From Odontocerum albicorne (taxonomy: Eukaryota; Arthropoda; Insecta; Trichoptera; Odontoceridae), in contig OX463848.1 in NCBI GenBank assembly GCA_949825065.1, positions 36,919,491 to 36,983,490 of the forward strand: DNA of 64,000 bases. Direction: 5' to 3'. The position numbers and the translations under genes were made by a program. Below, in pieces: positions 40,801 to 51,800 of this stretch. The notes below the pieces were generated by a model. It was not told the DNA's origin. It worked only from the letters and a program-made list of their open reading frames with translations, and ran no database searches. Each line of letters opens with the position of its first letter. The stretch's first letter is position 1.

Positions 40801-43800
40801 CGTGACTCGCTGTACGAGTATAAAGGTATTCTTTGAGCAAAAATCCTTGATGCTAATAGAAATACACAAAGACTTTTTTCTAGTGAGGAATCGTAAATGA
40901 AAAAGGGATTGTTACGAAACAATTGAGTTTCGCGGTAATGGTGTAATATTACGAGTACGCATGGAAATATGTAATAAAGATTCTTAAATGTGCGCACTGT
41001 CTACCTTCGGGCAGTAAATGGGACACGTTATCACCGTAAAAGTGAAATTTCGAATTATCACTTCAGGAAATGCGTGTCAGTTAAGAATGTTACGTTATAG
41101 TTGTAAAACATTTCGGTTAAGCTGCAGAAAATTTTTGTCATATGTAGTTTATTTCATGTCGGACATTTTATATATATATTTTTTAAATATGCTTTTTGCT
41201 CACTTTATTTTAATGATTATCCGTTTTTTTAACGAGCCATCAATAATATATTGTTTAAAAATGATTAAAATAGAATTTTTATAATGCTTAACATTTTTGT
41301 AATTTTATAAAATTTTTGCGAAACTGCAAAAATTAATAAAATTTACGAATGCTGCACTTGCCTAAAATACGTTTTTCCGTCGATTGTGAATTTTTTTTTT
41401 AGGAAATAGAAGTATTTTATAAAATTCTATTTAGTGCAAAATAACGAAAATTCTGAATTTCGAATTTTGTGCCATTTGACTAAATATTTAAGACTTACAT
41501 AAGTCATAATAACTTTTGTGAAAATGCTTAAGTAATAAAATATTCACACATGTGCTGTTTTTTTGTTCTTTGCACAAGTATTTATGAATTTGCGGCAGTT
41601 AAGGCTAAGAGAACTATTAATATTTATCGCAAAAAAGGCCAGGCAAACCTGTAAACAATAAGTGAGTCATCGTGCTATTTTTCTAAGCTCTGTTTAAATG
41701 ATTCACGTGTAGTGAGATGCTAATACAAGATGCAAAGAAGTCACTTACTGTATCTACGCTTGCATAATGCCAATTAAGCAATGCAGTCATGCACATTTTA
41801 ACACGAACGGTTTAAGTAATTTGTAATTGAATTAGTAATATATGCATTATTTTCAAATGCTTGAAAAGGTTATACCTGTTTTTTTTTCAAGATTTCATTT
41901 ATATACTAATTCCCATATTGATTTTATTGAAAATATCTTCCGTGAATTTATTTGAGTATAACTTTTACAAAAATTAATGTTTATAATCACGGGTCTAGTT
42001 AAGAAAAGTGATTTTTTTAATAAAGCTATACGGATTAATTGAACAAGAATATTTCATTTTTCCGAATTCCCACTTGATCTTTGTTGTGACTAACTTTTAG
42101 CGTGAACTTCATTACGAATCAATGATAAGAAAAACGATGCAAGCATGCAACCTAACAATATAACACAGAATTTCAAAGGAAAAGATACACCAGCCCTGTC
42201 GTACTAGAGGCATCCTACCGTCAGCTCGCAGTCAACCAAAAAAAAACTCGTTTGCAGTTCGAATGAAAATTCATAATAAAAATATCCCCGAATAAAAATG
42301 TCGGATGGATAAAAAGGATATTAATAGTTTTATATTGAGAATAAAATTACATGTTTTTCTGTTAGATAAATACTTTCTACAACTATAGTAGAAAACCTTA
42401 GTAATATAGCAAAAAAGTAAAAATAAATATGATTTACCTCCATAAACAGCATCTCCAAAAGAAGCTCCAATGGAATCCCAAGTGATGTTCCGTAGAAGCG
42501 ACCATTCTCTGGACAATTTTTGCAGGTATAATGCTAATCTAATGGATTCATCGTCTGTCACTCGTTTGCACACCAAACAAGCTATACAGAATAACTGAAA
42601 AATAATTCGAAACACATTTTATGATCTACAACTTTTATTTACAACAGAAATGAAGGTCTTCCGATCTATAGCTGTTAAAATACTCAAGAGATAGAATAAA
42701 ACATAAGAGTACATAAATAAAAAAATGTGCATCAAACTAAAGACATCGTAAGGCAGGGAAGACAAAGAAGATGTTATCGTTGTGATTAAGTTCAGAGATT
42801 GGATGAGACCTGAATTCCAAATATAGTTTTTCAAGGTGTCATAGGAAGCTGTTAGGCAGATTCCCAAAGAGCTGGCCGTCCTATCCCATGAAAAATTCAG
42901 AAAAAAAACAGATCAAGAATCTATAAAGACAACTATAAAACTGCGTACACATTATAGGGAATTTAAAATATCTCAAATATATATTATAAAATAGAATTGG
43001 ACGATATTTTAAATGCAGAAAAGACCCAATTCATACTCATATTGAACCAATTTGAGGTATTTGGAGAAGTGTGAGAGCGTTTTTAAATATGATTTACAAG
43101 CGTAAATATCGTGACCTACTAAGTCTGACGTGATTCTTCAGTGGGTCATATACTATACGTACGAGTATATCATACATTATTAGGTGCAGTAGTAGCTTAT
43201 TACAAAATAAAACAATTTAAATAATGGTCATACAAACAAAATATGACAATTGAAAAAAAATAATTAAACGCAATCAATCAGCAAGTTTAAAGAGAAGGTA
43301 GAATATGTTATAAGCAGGGGGCTAGCAAATTGGTTGTAAAGAAAACTTTTTGTTTGTAATTTTTATTTTGTGTAACGATTATGTTTTATTTTTAAATTTT
43401 GAGATATACAGTTGAATAATCTTGGTATGATTACTTCTAATGTTTTTCCTCATCATAATTTTGAAATCTAGGTATTGAGAATGCTTCGCGTGCAGTTTAT
43501 TGAGTGGCGTGTGTATGTATAGTATATGTTTTTTTAGTACATAATTAAATAGAGTGTTACTTGAAAGACTGAATTGGTCCAGATAAGAATATATTAATTG
43601 TTTTCATTCGATATGAACGAATATATTAATGTCCTGGTATGAACATAGTAAGTGTTACATTCGATATTTCAAATTAACTTTAAATAATATTTAATAATTA
43701 TGATTATTTTGTGGATTAGACATTTTTTGGTATATACGAGTATGTACAACTGTGAATGGAAAAAAACGAACAGAGGTCGGAAGCCTATTCATCGAATTGA

Positions 43801-45378
43801 TCAGGGAAATGTCATGGTGCAATTTGCAAAAAGTTACATTGATAATCAAATATTGCACACATTGATGAGAAAATGTGGAAAAGGGGGTTAAGGATTATGG
43901 TTATCTATATTATAGAGCTGAGATAATAAATGAGAGGATTTACATTTAAAGCAACCCATTTTACAGGAACACAAATGCTAACATATGTTATTAGTATGTA
44001 AGAGTGATGAGAACAGGAGAAATAATAATTGGAATAAAAAATAAATAATAAGGTAGCAGTCACTTATCATATGGTGTCATTCATTTTCATTTTCTACCGT
44101 ACTACTCGTACCATGTCATCAGCATACATTAGTTCATATATATTCCCGTCCGAAATGCTTAATGACCACCAATGACTTATGAAGATCTTTAACATATGAA
44201 TTTAGGAATATTGAATAACCAGAGTGATATTACACACCCTTGCTTCACCTCTTTGTTATATTAAACCACTCAGATTTCAGAGGATCAAAACTGGCAGCCG
44301 AGGCAAAGAGGTCGATTTCGTGATATTAAGGTCCAAAAGTTTTCGGCCTTAACATTTTAAAGCGTGTCTGGACAGATACCACATCGGCCACTCCCAGCGC
44401 ATGGTCAGGCAATTTTACAGATAATATTTGATACCTCTGCCCTCAGAAGTATGTAAAACTAGAGCCGGTAAAAAACGTTATAAGGTTAAAAGTCAATTGA
44501 AATTTTAAAAAAATATTGACGTTTAATAATTTTTAGTTTTTTTTTTAAAGAATAGATAAGACCGAAGTCATAGGTATCCTTAAAACCCTCGAACACTAGG
44601 CGGAAAAAGTGCCTGTGTCGTTCGAGGGGAGTAGCACAGCGCGGGGTTCGAACTGCACAAAAGTCCAACGCGTTACCGCGCGGCCTTGCACCTCTTGAAA
44701 ATGTCGTTTTAATGTTGCGGATAAGCAAATTAAGGCAATCCTTATTTATCATTAAACACAATATTTTTATTAACAAATTTAAAGACATTGTTATTTTTTC
44801 AATGCACATACTTGTATGTGTAAATAAATACATTTGGTTAGGTTAATATTAAGGACAATATAACTTATCTCGAGTATCTGAATTAGCCGTATTGTGAAAA
44901 TAAATATGATTTTTTATTGTAACTTTTTCGCATTCAAGTCAATTAGAAGAATGAAATCAAATTAACCCTTCATCAATTATTAACTTATCACAAAGAAAAC
45001 AAGAAAATTCAACTTATTCGAAAATTTCTTGATTATTGTTTCAATAAATAATTTAAGATTTTTATACTTCGTTAAGTGATCATACGAAAATACAATTTTG
45101 ATGCTCACTTAAAAAAGTGCAAAATAATAAAAGTAACATACATAATCAAAATTTCAAAAAAAAAAAACCATTAAAAACACCAACAATTAAATTAAAAGTT
45201 TTTTCCCTAAAAGTATGTGCAATTAGTAAACTAGTAAAACTCATATATTATTAGATAATTTCAATTAAAGAAATAAAACAAAAATTTCGAAAGGTTTCGC
45301 CAAAAACACAAAAATAATGAAAATTATGCTTACAACTTCAAAAACCTTCACAACTACCCATTTATCACAAACCACCAT
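33523..45378 (-). CDS. Four-transmembrane MARVEL/snakeskin-like protein with long hydrophilic tail, 555 residues
   Basis: Four exons on the minus strand splice in frame: 45378-45334, 42594-42438, 35950-35831, 34868-33523 (1668 nt including TAA). All junctions are GT/AG. The start MVVCDKWVVVKVFEV has a purine at -3 and an in-frame TGA upstream. Hydrophobic segments lie at ~6-22 (VVVKVFEVLFCIACLVC), ~68-83 (GYVIITFGLLLG), ~92-110 (FLLGFGALFFIVLGG) and ~125-145 (AAVLGVLSLITAALFLIDL). The layout resembles MARVEL proteins and insect snakeskin, membrane proteins of cell junctions or vesicles; a homologue was not identified by name. From ~150 on, the chain is rich in K, D, E, N and S and predicted disordered, with repeated QTDT motifs. 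No catalytic motif is seen. Intron 2 (6.5 kb) contains a mariner, a hAT-like element, SINE and LINE pieces. Confidence 0.8.
35085..35540 (-). mobile_element. LINE-A 3' fragment
   Basis: Minus strand encodes MKIHALRNICEVSMYEKRQ and LRWFRHVERRNDERM, then TKRVYKW, the family's best-preserved WFGHVER segment. It lies in intron 3 of the four-helix protein gene, in the same orientation. Confidence 0.75.
35831..35950 (-). CDS. Four-helix protein exon 3
   Basis: Acceptor caacaatgttctag|GAT after a T-rich tract; donor GTTCTTG|GTATGT. It encodes the second and third hydrophobic segments. A mariner end lies only 53 bp upstream of the exon, in the acceptor region of intron 2. Confidence 0.85.
36004..37290 (+). 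mobile_element. Mariner of a distinct subfamily
   Basis: Ends share AGGTCTGT and ATATGAAAC in inverted orientation (left CCAGGTCTGTATATATGAAA, right in reverse AGGTCTGTTAATATGAAAC). TA lies at 36002-36003 and about 37290-37293; the exact right boundary is uncertain by 1-3 bp. It lies in intron 2 of the four-helix protein gene, opposite in orientation. Confidence 0.88.
36177..37214 (+). pseudogene. Mariner transposase with several stops
   Basis: ATG at 36177 starts MSVFVPENYDLRTALIFCN, a full mariner N-terminus. Stops interrupt after AESR, after the glutamate-leucine near 36407, after RK near 36530 and after KRK near 36617, and there is a frameshift near 36343. A long open part then runs TGDEKWIYFEN, LLHDNAPSHT and YSPDLAPSDYY with 34 residues between the last two aspartates (DD34D). 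A TAG follows ENVRK; the remaining frame ends at about 37214. Most of the stops are single-base changes. Confidence 0.92.
37525..37885 (-). mobile_element. LINE-A 3' fragment
   Basis: CCATGTCCCTTTCGAGGTAG at the left is the reverse of the usual CCCCGATAGGGAGATGG end; CTTTTGCATCTC and AATGTGGCCAAATCATCTCA follow. Strongly mutated. Confidence 0.55.
37905..38150 (-). repeat. tRNA-derived SINE-2, copy 1
   Basis: On the minus strand the head reads TTGATTGGTAAGACACCTGT and, 40 bp on, GTTGGTTCAATTCCCATTGG, matching pol III A and B boxes. The tail GGAAGAGATTGCCACATTC is shared with 48140-48245 and 63750-63932. Confidence 0.7.
38325..38700 (-). repeat. Family B repeat, reverse copy
   Basis: In reverse: TTACTATCACAAGATCTAC, TTTCTCACCAAATATGTTTT, GCAGCCACCATCTTCCTATC and the end CTATATAAATTGTTTTACTA. 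A microsatellite-like ATATGTATATG stretch interrupts the middle. Confidence 0.65.
38701..40074. other. Intronic AT-rich DNA
   Basis: A degenerate relative of the 23811-23966 MITE is at ~39745-39850, and a short direct repeat (AATAAAGCTTATTACTCAC) at 40007-40054. No coding sequence. Confidence 0.45.
40075..40517. mobile_element. hAT-like non-autonomous element
   Basis: Left end CAGGACTGGCCAAC and right end read inward CAGGCCTGGCCAAC are inverted; next to both are GC-rich GCCCGCGGGCC / GCGGCCCGTGGG segments. The flanking octamers TATTAGAA and CACTAGAA agree at 6 of 8 positions, the right length for a hAT target duplication. The inside is AT-rich with no transposase. Confidence 0.7.
40518..42437. 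other. Intronic DNA, nothing recognised
   Basis: About 1.9 kb between the hAT-like element and exon 2 of the four-helix protein. AT-rich; only chance open frames on either strand. Confidence 0.5.
42438..42594 (-). CDS. Four-helix protein exon 2
   Basis: Acceptor ttatttttcag|TTA and donor TATGGAG|GTAAAT. It has 52 codons plus one base. It finishes the first helix and carries the first extramembrane loop (KRVTDDESIRLALYLQKLSR, then WDSIGASFGDAVYG). Confidence 0.82.
42595..44554. other. Intron 1 of the four-helix protein gene, distal part
   Basis: An 82-codon minus-strand frame at 42867-42619 does not join exon 2 in phase and is not convincing. The rest is AT-rich with no repeat family recognised. 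Confidence 0.45.
44555..44705 (-). repeat. tRNA-derived SINE-1, intact copy
   Basis: On the minus strand: GAGGTGCAAGGCCGCGCGGT (A-box-like) and GCAGTTCGAACCCCGCGCTG (B-box-like) about 40 bp apart, then body GACACAGGCACTTTTTCCGC and GGATACCTATGACTTCGG. The same family appears, interrupted, at 63640-63975. Confidence 0.7.
44706..45333. other. Intron 1 of the four-helix protein gene, proximal part
   Basis: AT-rich, no features apart from the donor site at 45333. Confidence 0.5.
45334..45378 (-). CDS. Four-helix protein exon 1
   Basis: Fifteen codons, donor GAAGTT|GTAAGC. It encodes the start of the first membrane segment, which continues without a break into exon 2 (KVFEV joined to LFCIACLVC). 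This junction makes the short exon credible. Confidence 0.75.
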
Positions 45379-48087
45379 TTCTACTATTTCAATTCAGAAA
45401 TAAAATCGATCAAAAAATTATATAATATTGACTAATATTATAAAAACTAAATATTGAACTAAAACAAACTTTTATTTTTTTAAATCACCGCTAAAAATGT
45501 CCATCTCAAGATTTTTTTACGATTTTCTAAGAGCAAAGGGCACGGAACGCGTCATTGTCAGTTGACATGCAACGACTCGAAGAATGATTGAAGAAAACTA
45601 AAGGCGACCCACGACAATATTCATTATCCATGACGATTGTTCTCCCAGGTACACACAAATACTCGTACAGCAATTAATGGCTGAACCCCCACTCGGAAAC
45701 AACGACTGTTTGAAAGATAAAACGGCGTTACATTTATACTATTATTAAGTGGTAAGTAAATAAAACTTATGATGTGTGAAACAAGTGTCCAAAAATTAAA
45801 TACTCCTTACGCACAGTTCGATAATGATTGTATACTTATATAAATGTATAATATTATACAATGTATTCTAATGTATCACCCAAATTTGGGTATCTCCAGT
45901 CAGTATTGAGTTGATTACGTTTATTGAGAACATAATATGTTCTCGAAGCGCAATCAAATAAATATTTCACTATCAAAATGAGAAATATTACCACGATTAT
46001 TAAAATAAGTATACTTACTTTTTATGCTTAATTTATTACAAACTCTGTAAATGGAGGGAACATCTTAGTAATAAGTGCTCTCAAATCAATTTATTACATC
46101 AAAAAGTACGATGTCGCGAATGCGTTCTTAAATTTTTTAATCTATCAATAATAGTGAGTTTGAATCCCGAGATAGACTGTTCTTCAGGAGGGTTTGCTCT
46201 CTAGACAGCGTTATATAAATTGCCTTATCACTATTTTTTACAAAATATTTTTTTTAATAATTTGTTACATATTAAGTAAACGCGAATTCTTTATCGTTAA
46301 CCATCGCCCGTAGAATTCAATCTTGATTCCAGTTAAAGCCAAGAAATATATATCGCGTCATTTCGTTTTTCTGATATCTTCATACTCATTTTTTTTAAAT
46401 GTAGCTTACTAGAAATTAATTTGATTTGATCAAAGTGTACGACAAACTTGAAAAGTTGTTGACTGAGACACTGTAATGTATGGTTACATAAGGGACATCC
46501 GAATAGATGTTCGTTGTCTAATTATTATCGTCGATGCCATAAAGCTCTAGAATGAATAATTAACTAATCTTATATTTCCTACTTTGTTGGTGTGTTTGAA
46601 ATAGTGGTTAAAATAATTAGATATATCTTTACCACTTAAATTAAAATCTATAACTGTTATGTTGAAAGTTGTTCCTCGTTTTGTTCTCACCAGTTGAATC
46701 GAGATTAAAATAACTAAGAAACTATATATGTATTTAATCGTTTATAATTTCTCATAATCATTCATAAAATCAAAACAATTACCACAAACCTATCCTTTCC
46801 CGATTCCCAAAAAGATCCAAAAATTTCCAATAAATATCTTAACAGTCAGAACTTATCCGATGAAGGAGTAAGGTGTCCTACCATCGGACCGAAACTCCGA
46901 ACAAGCTATCCATCACTCTAAGAAACTAAAAATATACATGTTTGACATATTTAATTTCAGTAAATTAGTGACATGGTTATATTGCCAATATTTTATCCAC
47001 TTAGAATCTACTTGGAAGTAAATATAATGATAAGTCATAAATATGATATACTCGTATTAAGATGTCATCATATGAGAAATCCAGTTGAGTTTTAGATACA
47101 TATGACATAAGTTACTATTTATCTACAAATACATATTTCAAACAAACGTACATCATTGATACACGAATATTAAAAAAATGTGATTTTGGGAATGATTTTG
47201 CGAAAAAAATGTTAACGTTGAAAAATAAGTTGAAAAATAAGTTGAAGTGTTGTTGCTTAATACAATGCTTTTTCTCTCGAATGTTATTTTAATTAAAAAT
47301 ATCTTAGAATTCTTCTTAAACATAATTTTTTTTACCAAATAAACCTTAAGTTTTGTTTTTCTATCCATCTAGATTATGAATGTTCCAACGTATTCGAAAT
47401 GTCGGCAATCTGCAAAGCCAACAAAACACAATAATTCCGAAAATTTATTTAAAATTAAAAAAAAATACAATTGGTAAGTGATAAACTTTTATTTTAACAA
47501 AACGAGATATTTTCAGCTGTTTCTATATAAACTTTTGTAGGAATATTGTAAATATAAAATAAAATATAACCTTATATTTAATAAAAAAAACTAAGGAAGT
47601 AAATAATAATGTCACGCAAAAAAATAAAAAGTATAAGAAAAATTTTATTTTCTTCAAATTATCATATTCGAGTGAACTGCCTTAGTAAAAAAATATCAGA
47701 AAAATAACTTTAATTTTGAAAAATTCCTCCAAATAGCTTGATTAGAACGACGGTAGGTACTTGACATAATTAATAAAAAAAATCTGATCCCACGCAATAC
47801 ATACCTCCTTGATTGGTATCCCTGGATATACATATTTTCTAACGGCTTTAGTTCAGAGGGACGCTTCTCTGAGATTAGTGATTTTTGGTAAAGTTTAATA
47901 TTATTCGAGAATTATAGTATAATTTTTACGTATAAACATTTCTTCCGTATTTGAAATGTGTAATTTTAATTACGGAGTGTATAATTGTTTAAAAAAACAT
48001 TCTAAAATACACACAATAACTATTTTTTTTATCAAAAAGTAACTTTTAAAAAAAAGTTTAAAAAAAAAGATTTGACTTGTTTTATGC
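45379..48087. other. Intergenic region between divergent genes
   Basis: Separates the start codons at 45378 (-) and 48741 (+). It probably includes both promoters and 5' UTRs, but no TATA/Inr could be assigned with confidence. 45530-45700 is slightly GC-richer. 46105-46235 is a family B 3' fragment (GAGTTTGAATCCCGAGATAG, CTCTCTAGACAGCGTTATAT). Confidence 0.45.
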
Positions 48088-48133
48088 GGCAACTGAACAA
48101 CATTTTAAGACAATAAAATGTTGTTCAGTTGCC
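48088..48133. repeat. Perfect palindrome, 20-bp arms
   Basis: GGCAACTGAACAACATTTTA and its exact complement are separated by AGACAA. A second partial copy (TGAACAACATTTTATTGTCT) follows immediately. It sits next to a SINE-2 tail at 48140-48245. Confidence 0.9.
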
Positions 48134-48139
48134 TGAACA

Positions 48140-48245
48140 ACATTTTATTGTCTTACACTTTCATTATAGACAAACCGACCTGGCGGGCTTATTGCCATGT
48201 GGCAATCCCTTTCAACCGAACAGTGATTGTTAAAGAGAAAGGACG
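48140..48245 (-). repeat. SINE-2 tail fragment
   Basis: GGGCTTATTGCCATGTGGCA and TCCCTTTCAACCGAACAG match, in the same orientation, the tail of the SINE at 63750-63932. Confidence 0.55.
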
Positions 48246-48740
48246 CAAATAAAAAATACATTATTTTTTGTTTTAGTCCTTTTTCTTTCTTTTGAAGTAT
48301 CTTTAACTTTCTTTTAAATTAAAAAAATCTACACCGATTTTTGTTTAAAAAATATACCGTCATGTAAATGATATTATTTACCTTTAAAACTTTGTCTTAA
48401 GCAAGTTAATGAGAATTACGATACAATGAAAAGTTTTCATAAATAAAATAATATCATTAAATCTCAGTGATATTTAAACCTTAAAAAATGAAACAAAGTG
48501 TCATTTTTAATTAAATATTAATCTGTATTGAGTTAACACCTTGACCAGGAGAGAAAAACTCAATTTTGAAATAAAACGGTTAAAACTGGTTGGAACAGCT
48601 GTCTCTATTTTATTATTTTCTTTTTCTACGATAGTTATTTACGTAAAATTTAATAAAATGTCTTATTCAATAGGTAACTTGAATTTAAATAAGTATTTCT
48701 CGGTTTTTATAGTTTTTTCTGTAAAATATTTAAAGTTAAT

Positions 48741-48887
48741 ATGGAAATACACGAGCTTTTCAGCGATAAGCAAAAAAATCAATTTGAAGTCGAGTTTGTT
48801 CGAAATAACACTTTTCAAGTTAATGGACAGAGAGTTTACAGAAATCCTGAATTAGACGGGAATGAGCAGTCTTCTAGAGATTTTGAG
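48741..48887 (+). CDS. RRM protein exon 1
   Basis: 49 codons from ATG; donor TTTGAG|GTAAGT in phase 0. It starts [15 protein letters not shown] and ends SSRDFE, directly before the RNP2 strand. Confidence 0.78.
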
Positions 48888-51800
48888 GTAAGTTGAATTA
48901 ATAAGTATCCAATATAATTAAATATGTATATATAATTAAATATTTTTTTAATATATATATTTTTAGTTATTTGTTCGTTTGTCCATTAAATCTATATCCG
49001 GATACTAAAAAGCGATTTATTTGCTACCGTTTTATTCTAGTAATTGGGAAAAGTTTTGAGGTATGATTTATTTCGAGAGAATGAATATGTCCACAGAAAA
49101 GATAAATATTTTATTATTTTATTTATAATAATAATAACACTTGATTAACGCGTTTCGCGTTATATTTATTACATCGTCATGTCATGTATGTGAAGTAGAA
49201 AATATAAAACTACACGTTTTATTCACCCACGCCATTTTGTTTGGCTTGGCTTATATGTACAAGTATATCTCGTCCATATTTTTCTACAATATTTAGCAAA
49301 ATTACTCCTTGCAAAGTTTTGCTCTCGGATTCCCACCTCCTACCTCTCTTTTGATTTCGTTTCGAAACTCTTTTATCAATTGATTAAATTTAATCTTTTT
49401 TATGATCGTTTCATCGATTTCTGTAAGGATAAATATCTGAAAATGAATGTTACGTAAATGCGATGGATGGAAGTAATAGGGGACCAGTTCTCAGAGTGTC
49501 GCCGGAGTCTCAGGGTAGCAACTCTGTCTCTCAAGGCTTCGGGTTTTGTTTTAATTTCCCCGGGCTACTATCATTTTGTAATAATGTCTAAAATGAACTT
49601 AACCGTAAGTCAGTTATATCAATAAAAATAATAAACGTTTCATACAATCGCCGTAAATCTCGCGCAGGACGCGAGCGTAAACCGCATAGCGTCTGACTAA
49701 TATGAAATATAATTTTTATTTTAGGCAAATATCCCAGTTTCTGGACTTTTCTCCTTTTATTAAAAAAATAATAACCATTTGACAGATTACTATATATTAT
49801 TCCTTTATTAAAAGAAAATTGTTTTTGGTTTTTATTTCTTTGTTTTCTTTCAACATCTTATATTTCCCATAAAATATAATTTTTCAACATCAACTGAAAT
49901 CTGGTCACCATAGTGAGTAATGAAACGCCAGGGTAAAGTTGAAGAATTCAGCTTTTAAGGTAGCATTTGCTCAGATGATGGAAGAGTAATGAGGGATATC
50001 GCAAGGCGCGTAGCGATAGGAAACATTCAATGGGGCACTAAAACATATATTCGAACTGGACAGTATCAAAATCTGCTAAGATGATAGTCGACATATGGTT
50101 TTTGGTACCAACTTAGAGGTATGTAAGTGGACGTGGAAAATACTGAAAAAAACAACGAATAAATATCGTAGAAATAAATACACGCACTTAGAAGAATACA
50201 TGGGGGGACAATTTGTAACAATACGTAATGAATTGATTAGGGATGAATGAGAACTTAAAGCTGGTCTATTGAGTAAGATGAAGGCAGTGTGAAGGTTTCA
50301 ACTGTTTGTTTTCGCATTTATTACAATTATATTAAATTTGTGATTGAGGAATGCCACAGACCTTGCAAAGTCAAGTTATTTTACAATATAGAGGCCTTTT
50401 TGTATTGGTATGTAGTATAATTGTACTATATGGTTCGAATTTCCATTAAGATTATGTAAATTGTAAATGTACGAGTATTGTAGATAAAAAAAAATCTAGC
50501 ATGCATTTTATCTTCCAGCAAGTAATAAGACCTGTCCGTTATTATTATTATATTTTAGGTTTTCATCGGAAGAATTCCTAGGGACTATCAATACGAGAAG
50601 CTGGTCATCATGTTCCATAGAGTTGGAGAGCTTTACGAATTCCGTCTTATGATGCAATTTTCTGGAGATAATCGAGGGTGAGTCTTCATTTTTATTTCAA
50701 GTAAATTCTAATATAATTTAAAACATACTTTACATGGCTTAGTGATAGAACGATCTGTCTTCTTTACATGTCTTTCCCTGGCGGTTTTGATTCCCGATGG
50801 AAAATACAATACCAAACAAAATCGTCATCAGCTGTTTTGGCGTATTCAAATTTGTTAACGGCTTTCTAGTTGTTTCCGAGTATTGTCAGGTAATAACTCG
50901 ACCAGATCAAATTGTTTACATATTTCTGGTTGATGAGAGGAAATTTTCTAAATTGCAGAAAGCTTGCTAAATTTGATAGTACATTATAGAAGTACACTAC
51001 CATAAAACGCTTAGTTTTCTTTTAATAGTAAGGTATTTAAAAATATATCTTATACTGGAAAGTAATCGGCAAGCGAGGGGCTGGTGGGCAGATACGCTGT
51101 TTTCTCACAGCAAGCAGATCACACGGTCGACGTGGAGAGACGGCTCGAGATTGACGTTGGAATAACAAGGTTTTGACTACGAAACCCAGCAATGACGACG
51201 ATTTTAAAAATATAGATGTATATTTTTATTCTTTATTTAATTCATTTTCCAGTTAGTTTTCCTTTTTGTTCTTTTATATGCAACATGATTTTATTTAAAT
51301 TACGTTTATTATAACTAAAAATATAGAATTTGGTATTCTGTTATATGTCGACGAGAGTATTATTAATAATGCTCAGCAAACTTCCGGAAAGGTTTCAGGA
51401 TTGATTTTTGGAATAGTTAAAATTGATTTCAATAGCAGTGTTTTTGAGTTTACTACGAGTATATGCATCTATCTAATGAGTGTTTTTGAGTTTACTATAC
51501 CATATGTGTAATGTATCCCTACCAATGTTAATATGCTAATCTTATCATATACTCTTATCCACTTCCAATAAATATTATAAGTTATCATGCAAACCAATGT
51601 TAAGCTTATCGATGTTAATCATATCTGTACTATGTTATCTAGAACCTATAAATATTAGTGTTATCACGTGTTTGTCAAACTTAACTCAATGTATTATGTT
51701 TAAATTTATTATTTTGTTGGCGTTTACCTACGATTTATTTGTCTTTACGTTTCGAAATATCATTCACTTGATCCAACCATACTTTCCCTGGTCTTTCACT

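Noticed and set aside
42619..42867. 82-codon minus-strand frame (MGICLTASYDTLKNY...) as an extra exon of the four-helix protein
   Set aside because: Its only plausible donor leaves phase 1 while exon 2 needs phase 0, and exon 1 at 45334-45378 already joins exon 2 to complete the first helix.
47376..47473. Possible extra 5' coding exon (ATG, 32 codons, donor TTG|GTAAGT) before the RRM gene
   Set aside because: The donor is good, but no acceptor upstream of 48741 joins it in frame; at most it is non-coding or unrelated.
48541..48855. 104-codon plus-strand ORF overlapping RRM exon 1
   Set aside because: It is in a different frame from the RRM exon, is T-rich and hydrophobic, and has no family similarity.
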